Assembly (NCBI RefSeq): GCF_014692515.1
Contig: NZ_JACOIK010000003.1
Span: forward strand, 310,001 to 374,000
Origin: Sphingobacterium micropteri
GTDB lineage: Bacteria > Bacteroidota > Bacteroidia > Sphingobacteriales > Sphingobacteriaceae
DNA: 64,000 nt
Direction of reading: 5' to 3'
Part shown: positions 28,277 through 36,734 of the stretch, piece after piece
How positions within the stretch are numbered: the first letter of the stretch is position 1
Layout: each line of letters starts with the position of its first letter
Notes under the pieces: generated by a model
Told to the model about the DNA's origin: nothing
Database searches by the model: none
Seen by the model: the letters and a program-made list of their open reading frames with translations, nothing else
Position numbers and translations under genes: made by a program

Positions 28277-28347
28277 TACTAATAAATTTGGTTGTGTGAA
28301 TATTAATTACTAATTTTATTGGCACAATAATACTAATTATATTAGTA
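28277..28347. promoter_or_regulatory. Operator-like TACTAAT repeats between GIY-YIG and XRE-S24 genes
   Basis: TACTAAT occurs at 28277–28283, 28308–28314 and 28331–28337, the last paired with the inverse ATTAGTA at 28341–28347 to form a perfect 7-3-7 palindrome. A TAAATTTG -7 box (28283–28290) overlaps the first site. This is the layout expected for an autoregulated XRE repressor. Confidence 0.6.
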
Positions 28348-28370
28348 AATAAAAATTTTTTAAGAAAAAT

Positions 28371-29144
28371 ATGTCAAATATCGCATCGAATCTTAAGTTT
28401 CTGAGAAAGAAAAAAGGCTTAACGCAGCAGCAATTTGCTGATGCGCTAGAAATAAAAAGGGCTTCTGTGGGCGCCTATGAAGAGGATCGGGCTGAACCGA
28501 AGTATGAGCTGCTAAGAAAAATAGCACAGTTCTACGATCTTACGATGGACGAACTGGCGAATGACGTTATCGACGAAAAATGGCGGCCTCAACCTAAAAG
28601 TAATGCCTCTAATTTGAGGGTGTTGAGTATAACCGTAGACGGAAATGAGCGAGAGAATATTGAGTTGGTACCTGTTAAAGCCAGTGCAGGCTACCTAAAT
28701 GGGTACGGAGATCCGGAATATGTAGCGGAGCTTCCTAAATTTTCACTGCCTATGTTTAATCAAGGGACATACCGCGCATTCGAAATCAAAGGTGATTCGA
28801 TGTTGCCACTGCCATCGGGAAGTATCATTATTGGAGAGTATATTGAAAACTGGCACGATATCAAACCTAGCCAAACTTATGTGGTGGTTTCTAAAGAAGA
28901 TGGCGTAGTATATAAGCGTGTAGCTTACAAATTTAAGGAAGAGAAAGGCCTGAAGCTTGTTTCAGATAATAAAACGTATGAACCGTATTGGGTAAGTACG
29001 GAAGATATTATAGAGGTCTGGAAAGCGAAAGCGTTTATTAGTACGGAGCTTCCAGAACCAAGTCCAGAACCTACGATGGAAACATTGACGTCGATGATGG
29101 CACAAATGCAAAAAACGATTAAATCGGTAGTCAATAACAAATAA
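28371..29144 (+). CDS. XRE-S24 (LexA/CI-like) transcriptional regulator
   Basis: 257 residues: an N-terminal XRE helix-turn-helix (LKFLRKKKGLTQQQFADAL, SVGAYEEDRAEPKYELLRKI) and a C-terminal S24 domain with the nucleophile Ser in FEIKGDSMLPL and the general-base Lys in VVYKRVAYKF. An ASAGY segment near residue 105 resembles the cleavage-linker region, though self-cleavage is unproven. The protein is of a type often found on phages and in stress regulons. It probably binds the TACTAAT palindrome upstream. Confidence 0.88.
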   Translation: MSNIASNLKFLRKKKGLTQQQFADALEIKRASVGAYEEDRAEPKYELLRKIAQFYDLTMDELANDVIDEKWRPQPKSNASNLRVLSITVDGNERENIELVPVKASAGYLNGYGDPEYVAELPKFSLPMFNQGTYRAFEIKGDSMLPLPSGSIIIGEYIENWHDIKPSQTYVVVSKEDGVVYKRVAYKFKEEKGLKLVSDNKTYEPYWVSTEDIIEVWKAKAFISTELPEPSPEPTMETLTSMMAQMQKTIKSVVNNK

Positions 29145-29151
29145 ATTTCAT

Positions 29152-29182
29152 TTGTCTATTTAAAATAATATATATACCTTTG
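29152..29182 (+). promoter_or_regulatory. Strong-consensus promoter in front of rimP
   Basis: TTTG (TTG at 29152–29154) and TACCTTTG (29175–29182) are 20 nt apart, an exact match to the Bacteroidota consensus. The predicted transcript start is near 29187, only about a dozen bases before a terminator hairpin. Confidence 0.8.
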
Positions 29183-29198
29183 TATAATCTGAATAAGA

Positions 29199-29223
29199 GG
29201 GGGCATGGTATGCCCCCTTTTTT
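29199..29223 (+). terminator. Terminator or attenuator in the rimP leader
   Basis: GGGGGCAT and ATGCCCCC form a perfect 8-bp stem with a GGT loop, followed by six T. It lies between the rimP promoter and the rimP ATG at 29271, so it may terminate the XRE gene, attenuate rimP, or both. Confidence 0.8.
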
Positions 29224-29270
29224 AATTCATTTAACGAAAAGTTTTAATTCACGTATCGAAATAGTAGGGT

Positions 29271-29735
29271 ATGCAAATAGAGGAAAGAGTACAGGAGCTG
29301 GTTGAAGAAAAGATAGCTGATCGGGCGGATTTGTTTATTGTGCGGATTAAAATGCATAATAATGGTCTTTTGGAGATATTGGTGGATGGCGACAATGGTA
29401 TAGCGATTGAGGATTGCGTCCAAATTAGCCGCCATGTAGGATTTCATTTGGAAGAAGAGGACGCGATAGACCGCGCCTACCGCTTGGAAGTCTCGTCTCC
29501 GGGTATTGATAGCCCTCTGTTATTGCTTCGGCAATATCAAAAAAATATCGGAAGAAATGTTCGTATAAAAGGCTTGGAAGGAGAGAAAAGGGAAGGGAAA
29601 CTGATCGCAGTGAACGATAAAAATATCGTCATAGAAGAAACAAAAAAAGAAAAAGGGAAGAAAGCGACCATAGAGGAGACTGAAATTCCATTAGATAATA
29701 TAACAGAAACAAAGGTGTTAATTTCATTTAAATAA
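29271..29735 (+). CDS. rimP: Ribosome maturation factor RimP
   Basis: 154 residues, required for 30S subunit maturation. Motifs are LVEEKIADRADLFIVRIKM, DGDNGIAIEDCVQISRHVG and YRLEVSSPGIDSPL, the last being the diagnostic RimP stretch. The C-terminal SH3-like domain is rich in Lys/Glu. The stop is followed after 2 bp by nusA; this rimP–nusA–infB order is nearly universal. Confidence 0.95.
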   Translation: MQIEERVQELVEEKIADRADLFIVRIKMHNNGLLEILVDGDNGIAIEDCVQISRHVGFHLEEEDAIDRAYRLEVSSPGIDSPLLLLRQYQKNIGRNVRIKGLEGEKREGKLIAVNDKNIVIEETKKEKGKKATIEETEIPLDNITETKVLISFK

Positions 29736-29737
29736 AA

Positions 29738-30976
29738 ATGAGCAGCAATATCAATTTGATCGACTCTTTCCAAGAGTTTAAGGAATTTAAAAATATCGAT
29801 CGTCCGACCGTTATCACCGTATTGGAAGAGGTGTTCCGCAGCATGATACGCAAGCGTTTTGGAACAGATGAGAACGTGGATGTGATCGTAAACCCAGATA
29901 ATGGAGACTTGGAGATTTGGAGGACACGAGTGGTGATGGAAAATGGATTTTCCGAAGATGATGATTTAGAAATCGAATTGTCCGATGTACACCAATATGA
30001 TCCAGATTTAGAAGTTGGCGACGAATATATTGAACAAATCACGTTGGAAAGCTTTGGTAGGAGAGCTATCTTGGCTGCGCGTCAAACGTTGGTTTCGAAA
30101 ATATTAGAATTGGAAAAAGATGAGGTCTTCAAGAAGTATAAAGACCGCGAAGGTGAATTGGTCATTGGCGAGGTTTATCAGATATGGAAGAAAGAAATCT
30201 TGGTATTGGATGAAGATGGAAACGAATTAATCCTTCCAAAAACTGAGCAGATTCCGGCAGATTATTTCAAAAAAGGAGATAGTATTCGTGCGGTGGTGTT
30301 CAAAGTTGATATGATGAACAGTAACCCCAAAATTATTATTTCGCGTACTGCTCCTGAATTTTTGCAACGTTTGTTTGAATTGGAAGTTCCTGAAATTTTT
30401 GATGGACTTATTACCATTAAGAAGATTGTTCGTGAACCGGGTGAAAGGGCAAAAGTTGCTGTAGAATCTTATGACGACCGTATAGATCCGGTAGGGGCCT
30501 GTGTGGGTATGAAGGGATCACGTATACACGGTATCGTACGCGAATTACGCAATGAAAATATTGATGTTATCAACTACACATCAAATAATATTTTATACAT
30601 CACACGTGCGTTAAGCCCTGCACGTATCTCTTCGATTAAAATCGATGATGAAAACAAGACGGCGGCTGTTTACCTTAAACCAGATCAAGTATCTTTGGCC
30701 ATTGGTAGAGGCGGACATAATATCAAACTTGCTGGTAAATTAACCGGTTATGAAATTGATGTGTACAGAGAAAATGATGAAGTGGAGGAGGATGTGGACA
30801 TCGAAGAATTTGCAGATGAAATCGATAGCTGGATTATCGATGAATTGAAACGTGTTGGCTTGGATACTGCAAAATCGGTTTTATCATTGACAGAAGCAGA
30901 ACTGGTGAGACGCACCGACTTAGAGGAGGATACTATACAAGAGATTCTTCGTATCCTCGAAGCTGAGTTCGAATAA
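29738..30976 (+). CDS. nusA: Transcription termination/antitermination factor NusA
   Basis: 412 residues: N-terminal RNAP-binding domain, S1 domain (LVIGEVYQIWKKEILVLDED), KH domains (VGACVGMKGSRIHGIVREL and SLAIGRGGHNIKLAGKLTG), and a short acidic C-terminal tail with one helix-hairpin-helix-like repeat (RTDLEEDTIQEIL). Bacteroidota NusA proteins lack the long acidic repeats of E. coli NusA, and this one fits. It lies 2 bp after rimP. Confidence 0.96.
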   Translation: MSSNINLIDSFQEFKEFKNIDRPTVITVLEEVFRSMIRKRFGTDENVDVIVNPDNGDLEIWRTRVVMENGFSEDDDLEIELSDVHQYDPDLEVGDEYIEQITLESFGRRAILAARQTLVSKILELEKDEVFKKYKDREGELVIGEVYQIWKKEILVLDEDGNELILPKTEQIPADYFKKGDSIRAVVFKVDMMNSNPKIIISRTAPEFLQRLFELEVPEIFDGLITIKKIVREPGERAKVAVESYDDRIDPVGACVGMKGSRIHGIVRELRNENIDVINYTSNNILYITRALSPARISSIKIDDENKTAAVYLKPDQVSLAIGRGGHNIKLAGKLTGYEIDVYRENDEVEEDVDIEEFADEIDSWIIDELKRVGLDTAKSVLSLTEAELVRRTDLEEDTIQEILRILEAEFE

Positions 30977-30997
30977 GGGTTTCGCCGTATCTGTGTG

Positions 30998-31032
30998 CTG
31001 AAAAAACAATTGAGCTGAAATTGTTTTTTCAG
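30998..31032 (+). terminator. Long hairpin between nusA and infB
   Basis: A perfect 14-bp stem (30998–31011 with 31019–31032) with a 7-nt loop. The 3' arm contains a T run. It probably terminates or processes the rimP–nusA message. Confidence 0.7.
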
Positions 31033-31052
31033 TGTAAAAAAACATATTTTTG
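31021..31052 (+). promoter_or_regulatory. infB promoter overlapping the hairpin
   Basis: TTG (31021–31023) lies in the 3' arm of the hairpin, 21 nt before TATTTTTG (31045–31052), giving infB its own promoter about 32 bp before the ATG. Confidence 0.6.
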
Positions 31053-31083
31053 TAGTATTAAAATTATAGAAGGTAAATAATAG

Positions 31084-34000
31084 ATGACAGAAGGAAAAAG
31101 CGTAAACTTGCTAAAGGCAGCAAAAGAACTTAATATTGGGATAGGTACGGCTGTTGACTTCTTGGTAAAAAAAGGTTTTGATGTAGAATCAAAACCTAGT
31201 ACTAAGTTGTCGCCAGACATGTATACTGTCCTTCTAAAAGAATTTCAAGGAGACAAAATCGTAAAAGATGAAGCCAAACAAATTGTTATCGGTAAAATTC
31301 GTCGTGACGAGTCTGCTGCTGGACTAAGTGGAGCGAATCCTACGGAATCTAGAGATGATATTCAAGAAGAAAATAATACCACCTCTCCAGAAGTTCTGAT
31401 TAAGGATACGGGCTCTAGTCCGGCATTGGAACCCACGGATGAACCCGTAAAGGAGGAATCTACCACAAAAGAAAAAGAGGAGAGTTCCAGTCCGTTAAAA
31501 GTGGTTGGAAAAATTGATCTAGATAGCCTTAAACGCGGCAAACCTAAGAAAGAGTCCGAGAAAGAGGAAGTAGTACAAGAAACATCGCCTAAGACAGCGG
31601 AGCCAGAAACTAAACCTATTGAACAGGAGACGAAGAAAGAGGAGGTTAAACCTGTAGTGGAGCAGCCGAAAGCTGAAATTCCTCAGCAGGAAGTGAAACC
31701 TAAAAAGGAGGATAAAGAGGATCTGCAGCCGAAGGAAGAGCAAAAACAAGAAATAAAAGCAGAGCCTGCGGCTGACATGAATAAGCAAACTGAAGAAATT
31801 AAACCTCCGGTAAAAGAAGAACAAAAACCTGCCGTAGCCGAAGAACCTCACCAAGGTGTGATACGTGCGCGTTCTGAAACATTAAGCGGACCTAAAGTTG
31901 TTGGTAAAATTCAACTTCCTGTGGAGCGTAAACCCGTAGCTTCATCGTCGGGACCTTCACATAGCAATGACAATAAACGCAAACGCAAACGTTCGAATAA
32001 AAACGCACCGGTTAATCCGAATGCGGTAACGGGTCAAAAGGGAACGAATGAAGGTAACGCGAATCGCAGTGGTGGCGGTGGCTTCAATAAAACAGGCGGA
32101 CAGCAAACGGGTGGTTATAAACAAGGTCAAGGAAACCAGCAGCAACATGCCCACGGAAAAGGACGCCATGATCATCGCGGAAAAGGACGTCATCAGGAGA
32201 CACCGAAAGAGGAGCCATCCGAAAAAGAAATTCAAGACCAAATTAAGGCTACGCTGGCTCGTCTGAGCGGGGCTGGTAAATCTGGCAAATTTGCACAACG
32301 TGCTAAATTACGTAGACAGAAGCGTGATGATATAGCACTTTCTGCAGAAGAAGCGGCAATGGAGGAAGCTGCACAATCCAAAATCTTACGCGTTACGGAG
32401 TTTGTGACCGCGAACGAGTTAGCAAATTTGATGGATGTGCAAGTAACCCAAGTTATTTCGACTTGTATGAGTTTGGGGATGTTTGTATCCATCAACCAGC
32501 GTTTGGATGCAGAAACCTTGACAATTGTAGCGGAAGAGTTTGGTTACCAAGTGGAGTTTATTAAGCCAGAGGATGAGGAAGTTACTGAACTGGAAGAACC
32601 AGATGATGAAGCGAGATTAATTCCTCGTGCACCTATTGTTACCGTCATGGGACACGTTGACCACGGTAAAACATCCCTATTAGATTATATCCGTAAGGCG
32701 AATGTAACAAAAGGCGAGGCCGGGGGGATTACGCAACATATCGGGGCCTATGCTGTGAAATTGGAAGATGATCGTAAAATTACGTTTTTGGATACACCAG
32801 GACACGAGGCTTTTACTGCGATGCGTGCACGGGGAGCAAAAGTGACCGATATTGTTATCATCGTCATTGCGGCGGATGACGCGGTCATGCCACAAACAAA
32901 AGAAGCTATTAATCATGCACAAGCAGCAGGAGTCCCTATCGTTTTTGCCTTCACTAAAGTAGACAAGCCAGGTGCTAATGCAGATCGGATACGGGAACAA
33001 CTTTCGGGTATGAACATTCTGGTGGAAGATTGGGGTGGAAAATATCAAGCACAGGAAATCTCAGCAAAAACTGGAGAGAACGTCGACTTATTATTAGAGA
33101 AGGTGGTTTTGGAAGCAGAATTGTTGGAATTAACTGCGGATCCTCAAAAACGTGCTGTTGGTTCTGTAATTGAAGCAGCTTTAGATAAAGGTAGAGGTAT
33201 TGTTACAACGGTATTGATACAAGGCGGTACCTTACGTGTCGGAGATCCGATTCTTGCGGGTTCGCATTCGGGTAAAGTAAAAGCATTGACGAATGAACGT
33301 GGTGAACGTGTGAAGGAGGCGGGACCATCTGTACCGGTACAAATCTTAGGTATGTCTGGTGCACCTACGGCAGGAGATAAGCTCTATGTAATGGAAAGCG
33401 AATCAGAAGCGCGTCAAGTAGCAAATAAACGTCTGCAATTGCAACGCGAGCAAGGTATGCGCGCCACGAAACACATTACATTGGATGAGATCGGCCGTCG
33501 TTTAGCTATCGGTAACTTTAAGGAACTGAATGTTATCGTTAAGGGTGATGTGGACGGCTCGATTGAGGCGTTGTCTGACTCTTTATTGAAACTGTCTACT
33601 GACGAAATCCAGGTCAATATTATCCATAAATCAGTGGGGGCAATTTCGGAGTCTGATGTACTATTAGCATCTGCTTCAGACGCCATTATCATTGGTTTCC
33701 AAGTACGCCCAACACAAGGAGCTAAGAAAATAGCGGAAAACGAGCAAATTGATATCCGTTTGTATTCTATTATCTATGATGCTATCGACGAATTGAAATC
33801 TGCGATGGAAGGTATGTTGGCACCGAAATTCGAAGAGAAAATTGTGGCAGAGGTTGAAATTCGTGAGACATTTAAAATATCTAAAGTGGGTACTATCGCC
33901 GGATGTATGGTGCGCGAAGGTAAAATCAACCGTAACAATGATATCCGCGTTATCCGTGATGGTGTTGTTATCCACACTGGTAAATTAGCTTCATTGAAGC

Positions 34001-34131
34001 GCTTTAAGGACGATGTCAAGGAAGTAGCACAAGGTTATGAATGTGGATTGAATATCGACCGTTTCAATGATATACAGGTTGGTGATATTGTAGAGGCTTA
34101 CGAGCAAGTAGAAGTTAAACGTAAGCTATAA
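31084..34131 (+). CDS. infB: Translation initiation factor IF-2
   Basis: 1015 residues. The N-terminal winged-helix-like segment ([20 protein letters not shown]) is followed by a long low-complexity Glu/Lys/Pro stretch (about 70–260) and a Gly/Gln/His-rich basic stretch (about 300–385). The G domain starts with [11 protein letters not shown] (about 523) and includes DTPGHEAF and the NKxD-equivalent TKVD. C-terminal beta-barrel domains and the fMet-tRNA-binding domain complete the protein. It is the longest infB type, as usual for Bacteroidota. Confidence 0.97.
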   Translation: MTEGKSVNLLKAAKELNIGIGTAVDFLVKKGFDVESKPSTKLSPDMYTVLLKEFQGDKIVKDEAKQIVIGKIRRDESAAGLSGANPTESRDDIQEENNTTSPEVLIKDTGSSPALEPTDEPVKEESTTKEKEESSSPLKVVGKIDLDSLKRGKPKKESEKEEVVQETSPKTAEPETKPIEQETKKEEVKPVVEQPKAEIPQQEVKPKKEDKEDLQPKEEQKQEIKAEPAADMNKQTEEIKPPVKEEQKPAVAEEPHQGVIRARSETLSGPKVVGKIQLPVERKPVASSSGPSHSNDNKRKRKRSNKNAPVNPNAVTGQKGTNEGNANRSGGGGFNKTGGQQTGGYKQGQGNQQQHAHGKGRHDHRGKGRHQETPKEEPSEKEIQDQIKATLARLSGAGKSGKFAQRAKLRRQKRDDIALSAEEAAMEEAAQSKILRVTEFVTANELANLMDVQVTQVISTCMSLGMFVSINQRLDAETLTIVAEEFGYQVEFIKPEDEEVTELEEPDDEARLIPRAPIVTVMGHVDHGKTSLLDYIRKANVTKGEAGGITQHIGAYAVKLEDDRKITFLDTPGHEAFTAMRARGAKVTDIVIIVIAADDAVMPQTKEAINHAQAAGVPIVFAFTKVDKPGANADRIREQLSGMNILVEDWGGKYQAQEISAKTGENVDLLLEKVVLEAELLELTADPQKRAVGSVIEAALDKGRGIVTTVLIQGGTLRVGDPILAGSHSGKVKALTNERGERVKEAGPSVPVQILGMSGAPTAGDKLYVMESESEARQVANKRLQLQREQGMRATKHITLDEIGRRLAIGNFKELNVIVKGDVDGSIEALSDSLLKLSTDEIQVNIIHKSVGAISESDVLLASASDAIIIGFQVRPTQGAKKIAENEQIDIRLYSIIYDAIDELKSAMEGMLAPKFEEKIVAEVEIRETFKISKVGTIAGCMVREGKINRNNDIRVIRDGVVIHTGKLASLKRFKDDVKEVAQGYECGLNIDRFNDIQVGDIVEAYEQVEVKRKL

Positions 34132-34154
34132 AAGATTTACATATTGATCATATA

Positions 34155-34184
34155 ATCCCGGCAAATTTTTGTCGGGATTTTTTA
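34155..34184 (+). terminator. infB terminator
   Basis: AATCCCG/CGGGATT arms with an inner CAAA/TTTG pairing, followed by six T, 24 bp after the infB stop. Confidence 0.85.
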
Positions 34185-34205
34185 TATCTCATAGAAGCTA
34201 TCTAT

Positions 34206-34236
34206 TTGTCTAGTTTCAAGAATTAGGCTACTTTTA
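34206..34236 (+). promoter_or_regulatory. Promoter of the reductase gene
   Basis: TTG (34206–34208), 20-nt spacer, TACTTTTA (34229–34236, one base off TAnnTTTG). The ATG at 34241 is only 4 nt beyond it, implying a leaderless or near-leaderless message. Confidence 0.55.
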
Positions 34237-34240
34237 TGGT

Positions 34241-35284
34241 ATGTATAAATTTGAGATTTCGAACATTATATATCAACCCAACGATACGGTTACACTAGTA
34301 TTTAAAGACTTATCTGGAAACTATCCAAAACCCAAAGCAGGACAATTTTTGACGGTCTCTTTCATTTTTGGAGAAAGAGAGGTGAGGAGGTCCTATTCTT
34401 TCAGTAGTTCACCCGATGTGGAGGAGCCGCTTACCATCACGGTAAAAAGAGTAGATAATGGAGAGATTTCTCGCTTGTTACATCATCAAACCCGGATAGG
34501 TGATATTATTGATGTATTAGAACCGCAGGGGTTGTTCTATTATGAACCCAAAAGAGATCGCGAACGTACATTGTTTCTTTTTGGTGCTGGTGTTGGCGTA
34601 ACACCACTGTATTCTATTTTGAAAACAGCATTGGTTGCGGAAGATAAAACCAAAGTTGTCTTGGTATATAGTAATAAATCAATAGCAAGTACGGTCTTTT
34701 ATGAGGAGTTACTGGAGTGGCAAAAGCAATATCCGGACCGATTGGAAATTGAATGGATATTCTCCAGTTCAAAGAATCTTTTGCATGCACGACTAAATCG
34801 AGAATATCTTATCCATATCGTAAAGGGACAAATGCCCGCAAACGGCGATGTATTGTTCTTTACTTGTGGCCCTGTTTTCTATATGGATTTGGTAAGGTTT
34901 ACCTTGTTGGGCATGGGATTTCCTGACAATCATATAAAAAAGGAAACATTCCATTTTCCCGAAGAAGAGGAAGATGATGATGAGAAGGAAGAGGAAGCTG
35001 TGGATATGACTCCTTATAATATCAAACTTCGTTTCCAAGGCACGGAATATAATTTAACGATTCCCTATAACAAGACAGTATTAGAAGTAGGTCTGGAGCA
35101 CAAAATCAAGTTACCTTACTCCTGCAAATCCGGGATGTGTAGCACGTGCATATCACAGTGTACAGCCGGTAGTGTGCGAATGGATTACAATGAAGTGTTA
35201 ACAGATAGAGAAGTGGAAAATGGCCGTTGTCTGATTTGTGTATCGCATCCATTGGAAGAAGGGACGGTGATAGCGGTAATGTGA
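34241..35284 (+). CDS. FAD/[2Fe-2S] ferredoxin reductase (PaaE-like)
   Basis: 347 residues: FAD domain with RRSYSFSSSP, NAD(P) domain with FLFGAGVGVTPLYSIL, and a C-terminal plant-type ferredoxin domain with Cys ligands in SCKSGMCSTC and RCLIC. An acidic linker (EEEEDDDEKEEEA) joins the NAD domain to the iron–sulphur domain. It transfers electrons from NAD(P)H to an oxygenase or other acceptor; the partner is not encoded nearby. Likely leaderless. Confidence 0.92.
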   Translation: MYKFEISNIIYQPNDTVTLVFKDLSGNYPKPKAGQFLTVSFIFGEREVRRSYSFSSSPDVEEPLTITVKRVDNGEISRLLHHQTRIGDIIDVLEPQGLFYYEPKRDRERTLFLFGAGVGVTPLYSILKTALVAEDKTKVVLVYSNKSIASTVFYEELLEWQKQYPDRLEIEWIFSSSKNLLHARLNREYLIHIVKGQMPANGDVLFFTCGPVFYMDLVRFTLLGMGFPDNHIKKETFHFPEEEEDDDEKEEEAVDMTPYNIKLRFQGTEYNLTIPYNKTVLEVGLEHKIKLPYSCKSGMCSTCISQCTAGSVRMDYNEVLTDREVENGRCLICVSHPLEEGTVIAVM

Positions 35285-35310
35285 TATCTCAATCAAAGAC
35301 ACATAATAGA

Positions 35311-35334
35311 AAAAGGCGTCTTACGACACCTTTT
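35311..35334 (-). terminator. tRNA-Arg terminator
   Basis: Minus-strand AAGGTGTC-GTAA-GACGCCTT stem (one G·U) followed by TTT, directly after the tRNA 3' end. Confidence 0.7.
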
Positions 35335-35335
35335 G

Positions 35336-35409
35336 TACGCCAAACAGGATTCGAACCTGTGACCGACGGTTTAGAAAACCGTTGCTCTATCCAGCTGAGC
35401 TATTGGCGC
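35336..35409 (-). tRNA. tRNA-Arg (anticodon TCT)
   Basis: The 74-nt cloverleaf on the minus strand has acceptor GCGCCAA/TTGGCGT (first pair G·U), D-arm GCTCAGCTGGATAGAGC, anticodon stem ACGGT/ACCGT with loop TTTCTAA, and T-arm ACAGGTTCGAATCCTGT. The CCA end is not encoded. It reads AGA codons. Confidence 0.95.
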
Positions 35410-35581
35410 CTCCTTTTGGAGTAGCAAAAGTAGGCAATTGCGGTTATTTTGCAAAATAAAATGACTATTTTTTGTTAAGGCTATACTAACTTATTGCATG
35501 CCAAAGGTATATTTTCGTTTCTAGGGTGCTATATGCTATTTAAAAGAGCATCTGCAGGTGTATTGGAAATTTGAAATAAAG

Positions 35582-35612
35582 TTTTGCATAAAAGAGAAAA
35601 TTTGTACTTTTG
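35582..35612 (+). promoter_or_regulatory. tRNA-Ser promoter
   Basis: TTTTG (35582–35586) and TACTTTTG (35605–35612) lie 18 nt apart, with the tRNA 5' end 5 nt downstream of the -7 box. Confidence 0.65.
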
Positions 35613-35616
35613 TCGC

Positions 35617-35701
35617 GGAGAGTTGGCAGAGTGGTCGAATGCGGCGGTCTTGAAAACCGTTAACTGTCACAGGTTCGGGGGTTCGAATCCCTCACTCTCC
35701 G
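35617..35701 (+). tRNA. tRNA-Ser (anticodon TGA)
   Basis: 85-nt class II tRNA. Acceptor GGAGAGT/ACTCTCC, discriminator G at 35701, D-arm GGCAGAGTGGTCGAATGC, anticodon stem CGGT/ACCG with loop CTTGAAA, a long variable arm (TAACTGTCACAGGTTC) and T-arm GGGGGTTCGAATCCCTC. CCA is not encoded. It reads UCN-type codons. Confidence 0.95.
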
Positions 35702-36020
35702 CAAAGCTTCAATCGAAAGGTTGGAGTTTTTTTTATGTCTCCATGTTTATCTCTATAACTAGCTGAGGTATTCGAACCAGAAAGGTTGGACGGGGTTCGA
35801 TTCTAGAAGGTTCAGGGTCGAGAATGGGAATTGTGTGGCTGAACAAATCCCTCACTCTCCGCAAAGCTTCAATCGAAAGGTTGGAGCTTTTTTTATGTCT
35901 CCATGTTTATCTCTATAACTAGCTGAGGTATTCGAACCAGAAGGGTTGGACGGGGTTCGATTCTAGAAGGTTCAGGGTCGAGAATGGGAATTGTGGGGCT
36001 GAACAAATCCCTCACTCTCC
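35701..36020 (+). repeat. Two 160-bp tandem units each ending in the tRNA-Ser 3' end
   Basis: Unit 1 is 35701–35860 and unit 2 is 35861–36020, near identical. Each begins with a terminator-like stem (CTTCAATC-GAAA-GGTTGGAG then T run) and ends with AATCCCTCACTCTCC, the same bases as the tRNA-Ser 3' end. Each unit also holds tRNA-like phrases (GGGGTTCGATTCT; on the minus strand CTGGTTCGAATACCTCAGC). No gene is supported in the repeat. Confidence 0.9.
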
Positions 36021-36024
36021 GCGG

Positions 36025-36055
36025 AAAAATCCTTTCATTTCTGAAAGGATTTTTT
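36025..36055 (+). terminator. Terminator after the tandem repeat
   Basis: Perfect 13-bp stem AAAAATCCTTTCA/TGAAAGGATTTTT with a TTTC loop, beginning 4 bp after the last tRNA-end copy; probably the original tRNA-Ser terminator. Downstream, at about 36083–36092, is a run of ten G before the alkB-like gene end. Confidence 0.85.
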
Positions 36056-36125
36056 GTGTTGTGGGATTTGAACTGAAGGGTTGGGGGGGGGGAATTTGAC
36101 GTTGAATTCAAACCAGAGAGAAGTT

Positions 36126-36734
36126 TTATTCTACTATCGTTCTGAACGTCAGATTTATTCGTGGTGTTGTCACTTTTTTAGTTGGAGGAAGTCTATGTAA
36201 CCAATGGTTCTGTGTAGTGTCTTTCATGACCAACAGACTTCCGTGCTCTAACGTTAATTCAACTTTCTCGTTGCTTGTTTTGTGTTTAAACGCAAATTTT
36301 CGTTCAGCACCGAAACTTAAGGAGCCAATTGCGCCATTCTTTTTCAAATCAATTTCACCGTCACTATGCCACGCCATACCCTCGTTGCCATCGTGATAGA
36401 GATTGAGTAAACAGGAATTAAATGTTTCATTGGTTTCTTTTTCTACTATATTTTTGAGCTCCAAAATTTCTGTTGTCCAGGGCAATGCTCTTTTGGTTGT
36501 GTTAGAATAAGTATATTCAAAAGGTTTTTCACCATACCATGCTACTTTTCGTTTCGTAATGATTTTCTTTCCAAAGATAATTGCCTCATCATTCCGCCAA
36601 TCAACCGCCATTAACAATTTTTCGAAGTAATAATTAGCATCTTGTCGATTGAACAACTTCCCGTAATAATTTACAATTCCATCTTGTGGCAACCAATTTT
36701 TTGTTCTGTCAATGCTTTCGTCAAATAGTTTCAT
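36126..36734 (-). CDS. AlkB-like alpha-ketoglutarate-dependent dioxygenase
   Basis: 202 residues from the ATG at 36734, whose first bases overlap the TGA of the Ada-like gene (ATGA), so translation is probably coupled. Iron ligands are visible in WHSDGE (H-x-D) and HWLHRLP, and the 2-oxoglutarate Arg in RINLTFR. It would remove alkyl groups from bases oxidatively (1-meA, 3-meC), complementing the methyltransferase encoded just upstream. Confidence 0.92.
   Translation of the reverse strand: MKLFDESIDRTKNWLPQDGIVNYYGKLFNRQDANYYFEKLLMAVDWRNDEAIIFGKKIITKRKVAWYGEKPFEYTYSNTTKRALPWTTEILELKNIVEKETNETFNSCLLNLYHDGNEGMAWHSDGEIDLKKNGAIGSLSFGAERKFAFKHKTSNEKVELTLEHGSLLVMKDTTQNHWLHRLPPTKKVTTPRINLTFRTIVE

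Noticed and set aside
31519..31854. 111-codon Phe/Leu/Arg-rich frame opposite infB
   Set aside because: Product of the Glu/Lys-rich infB repeat read in reverse; no support.
35701..36020. Tandem 160-bp units as a CRISPR array
   Set aside because: Only two long units, no short repeat–spacer pattern and no cas genes.
35893..36111. 72-codon frame through the tRNA-Ser tandem unit
   Set aside because: Overlaps repeat, terminator and tRNA-end copies; composition does not look like protein.
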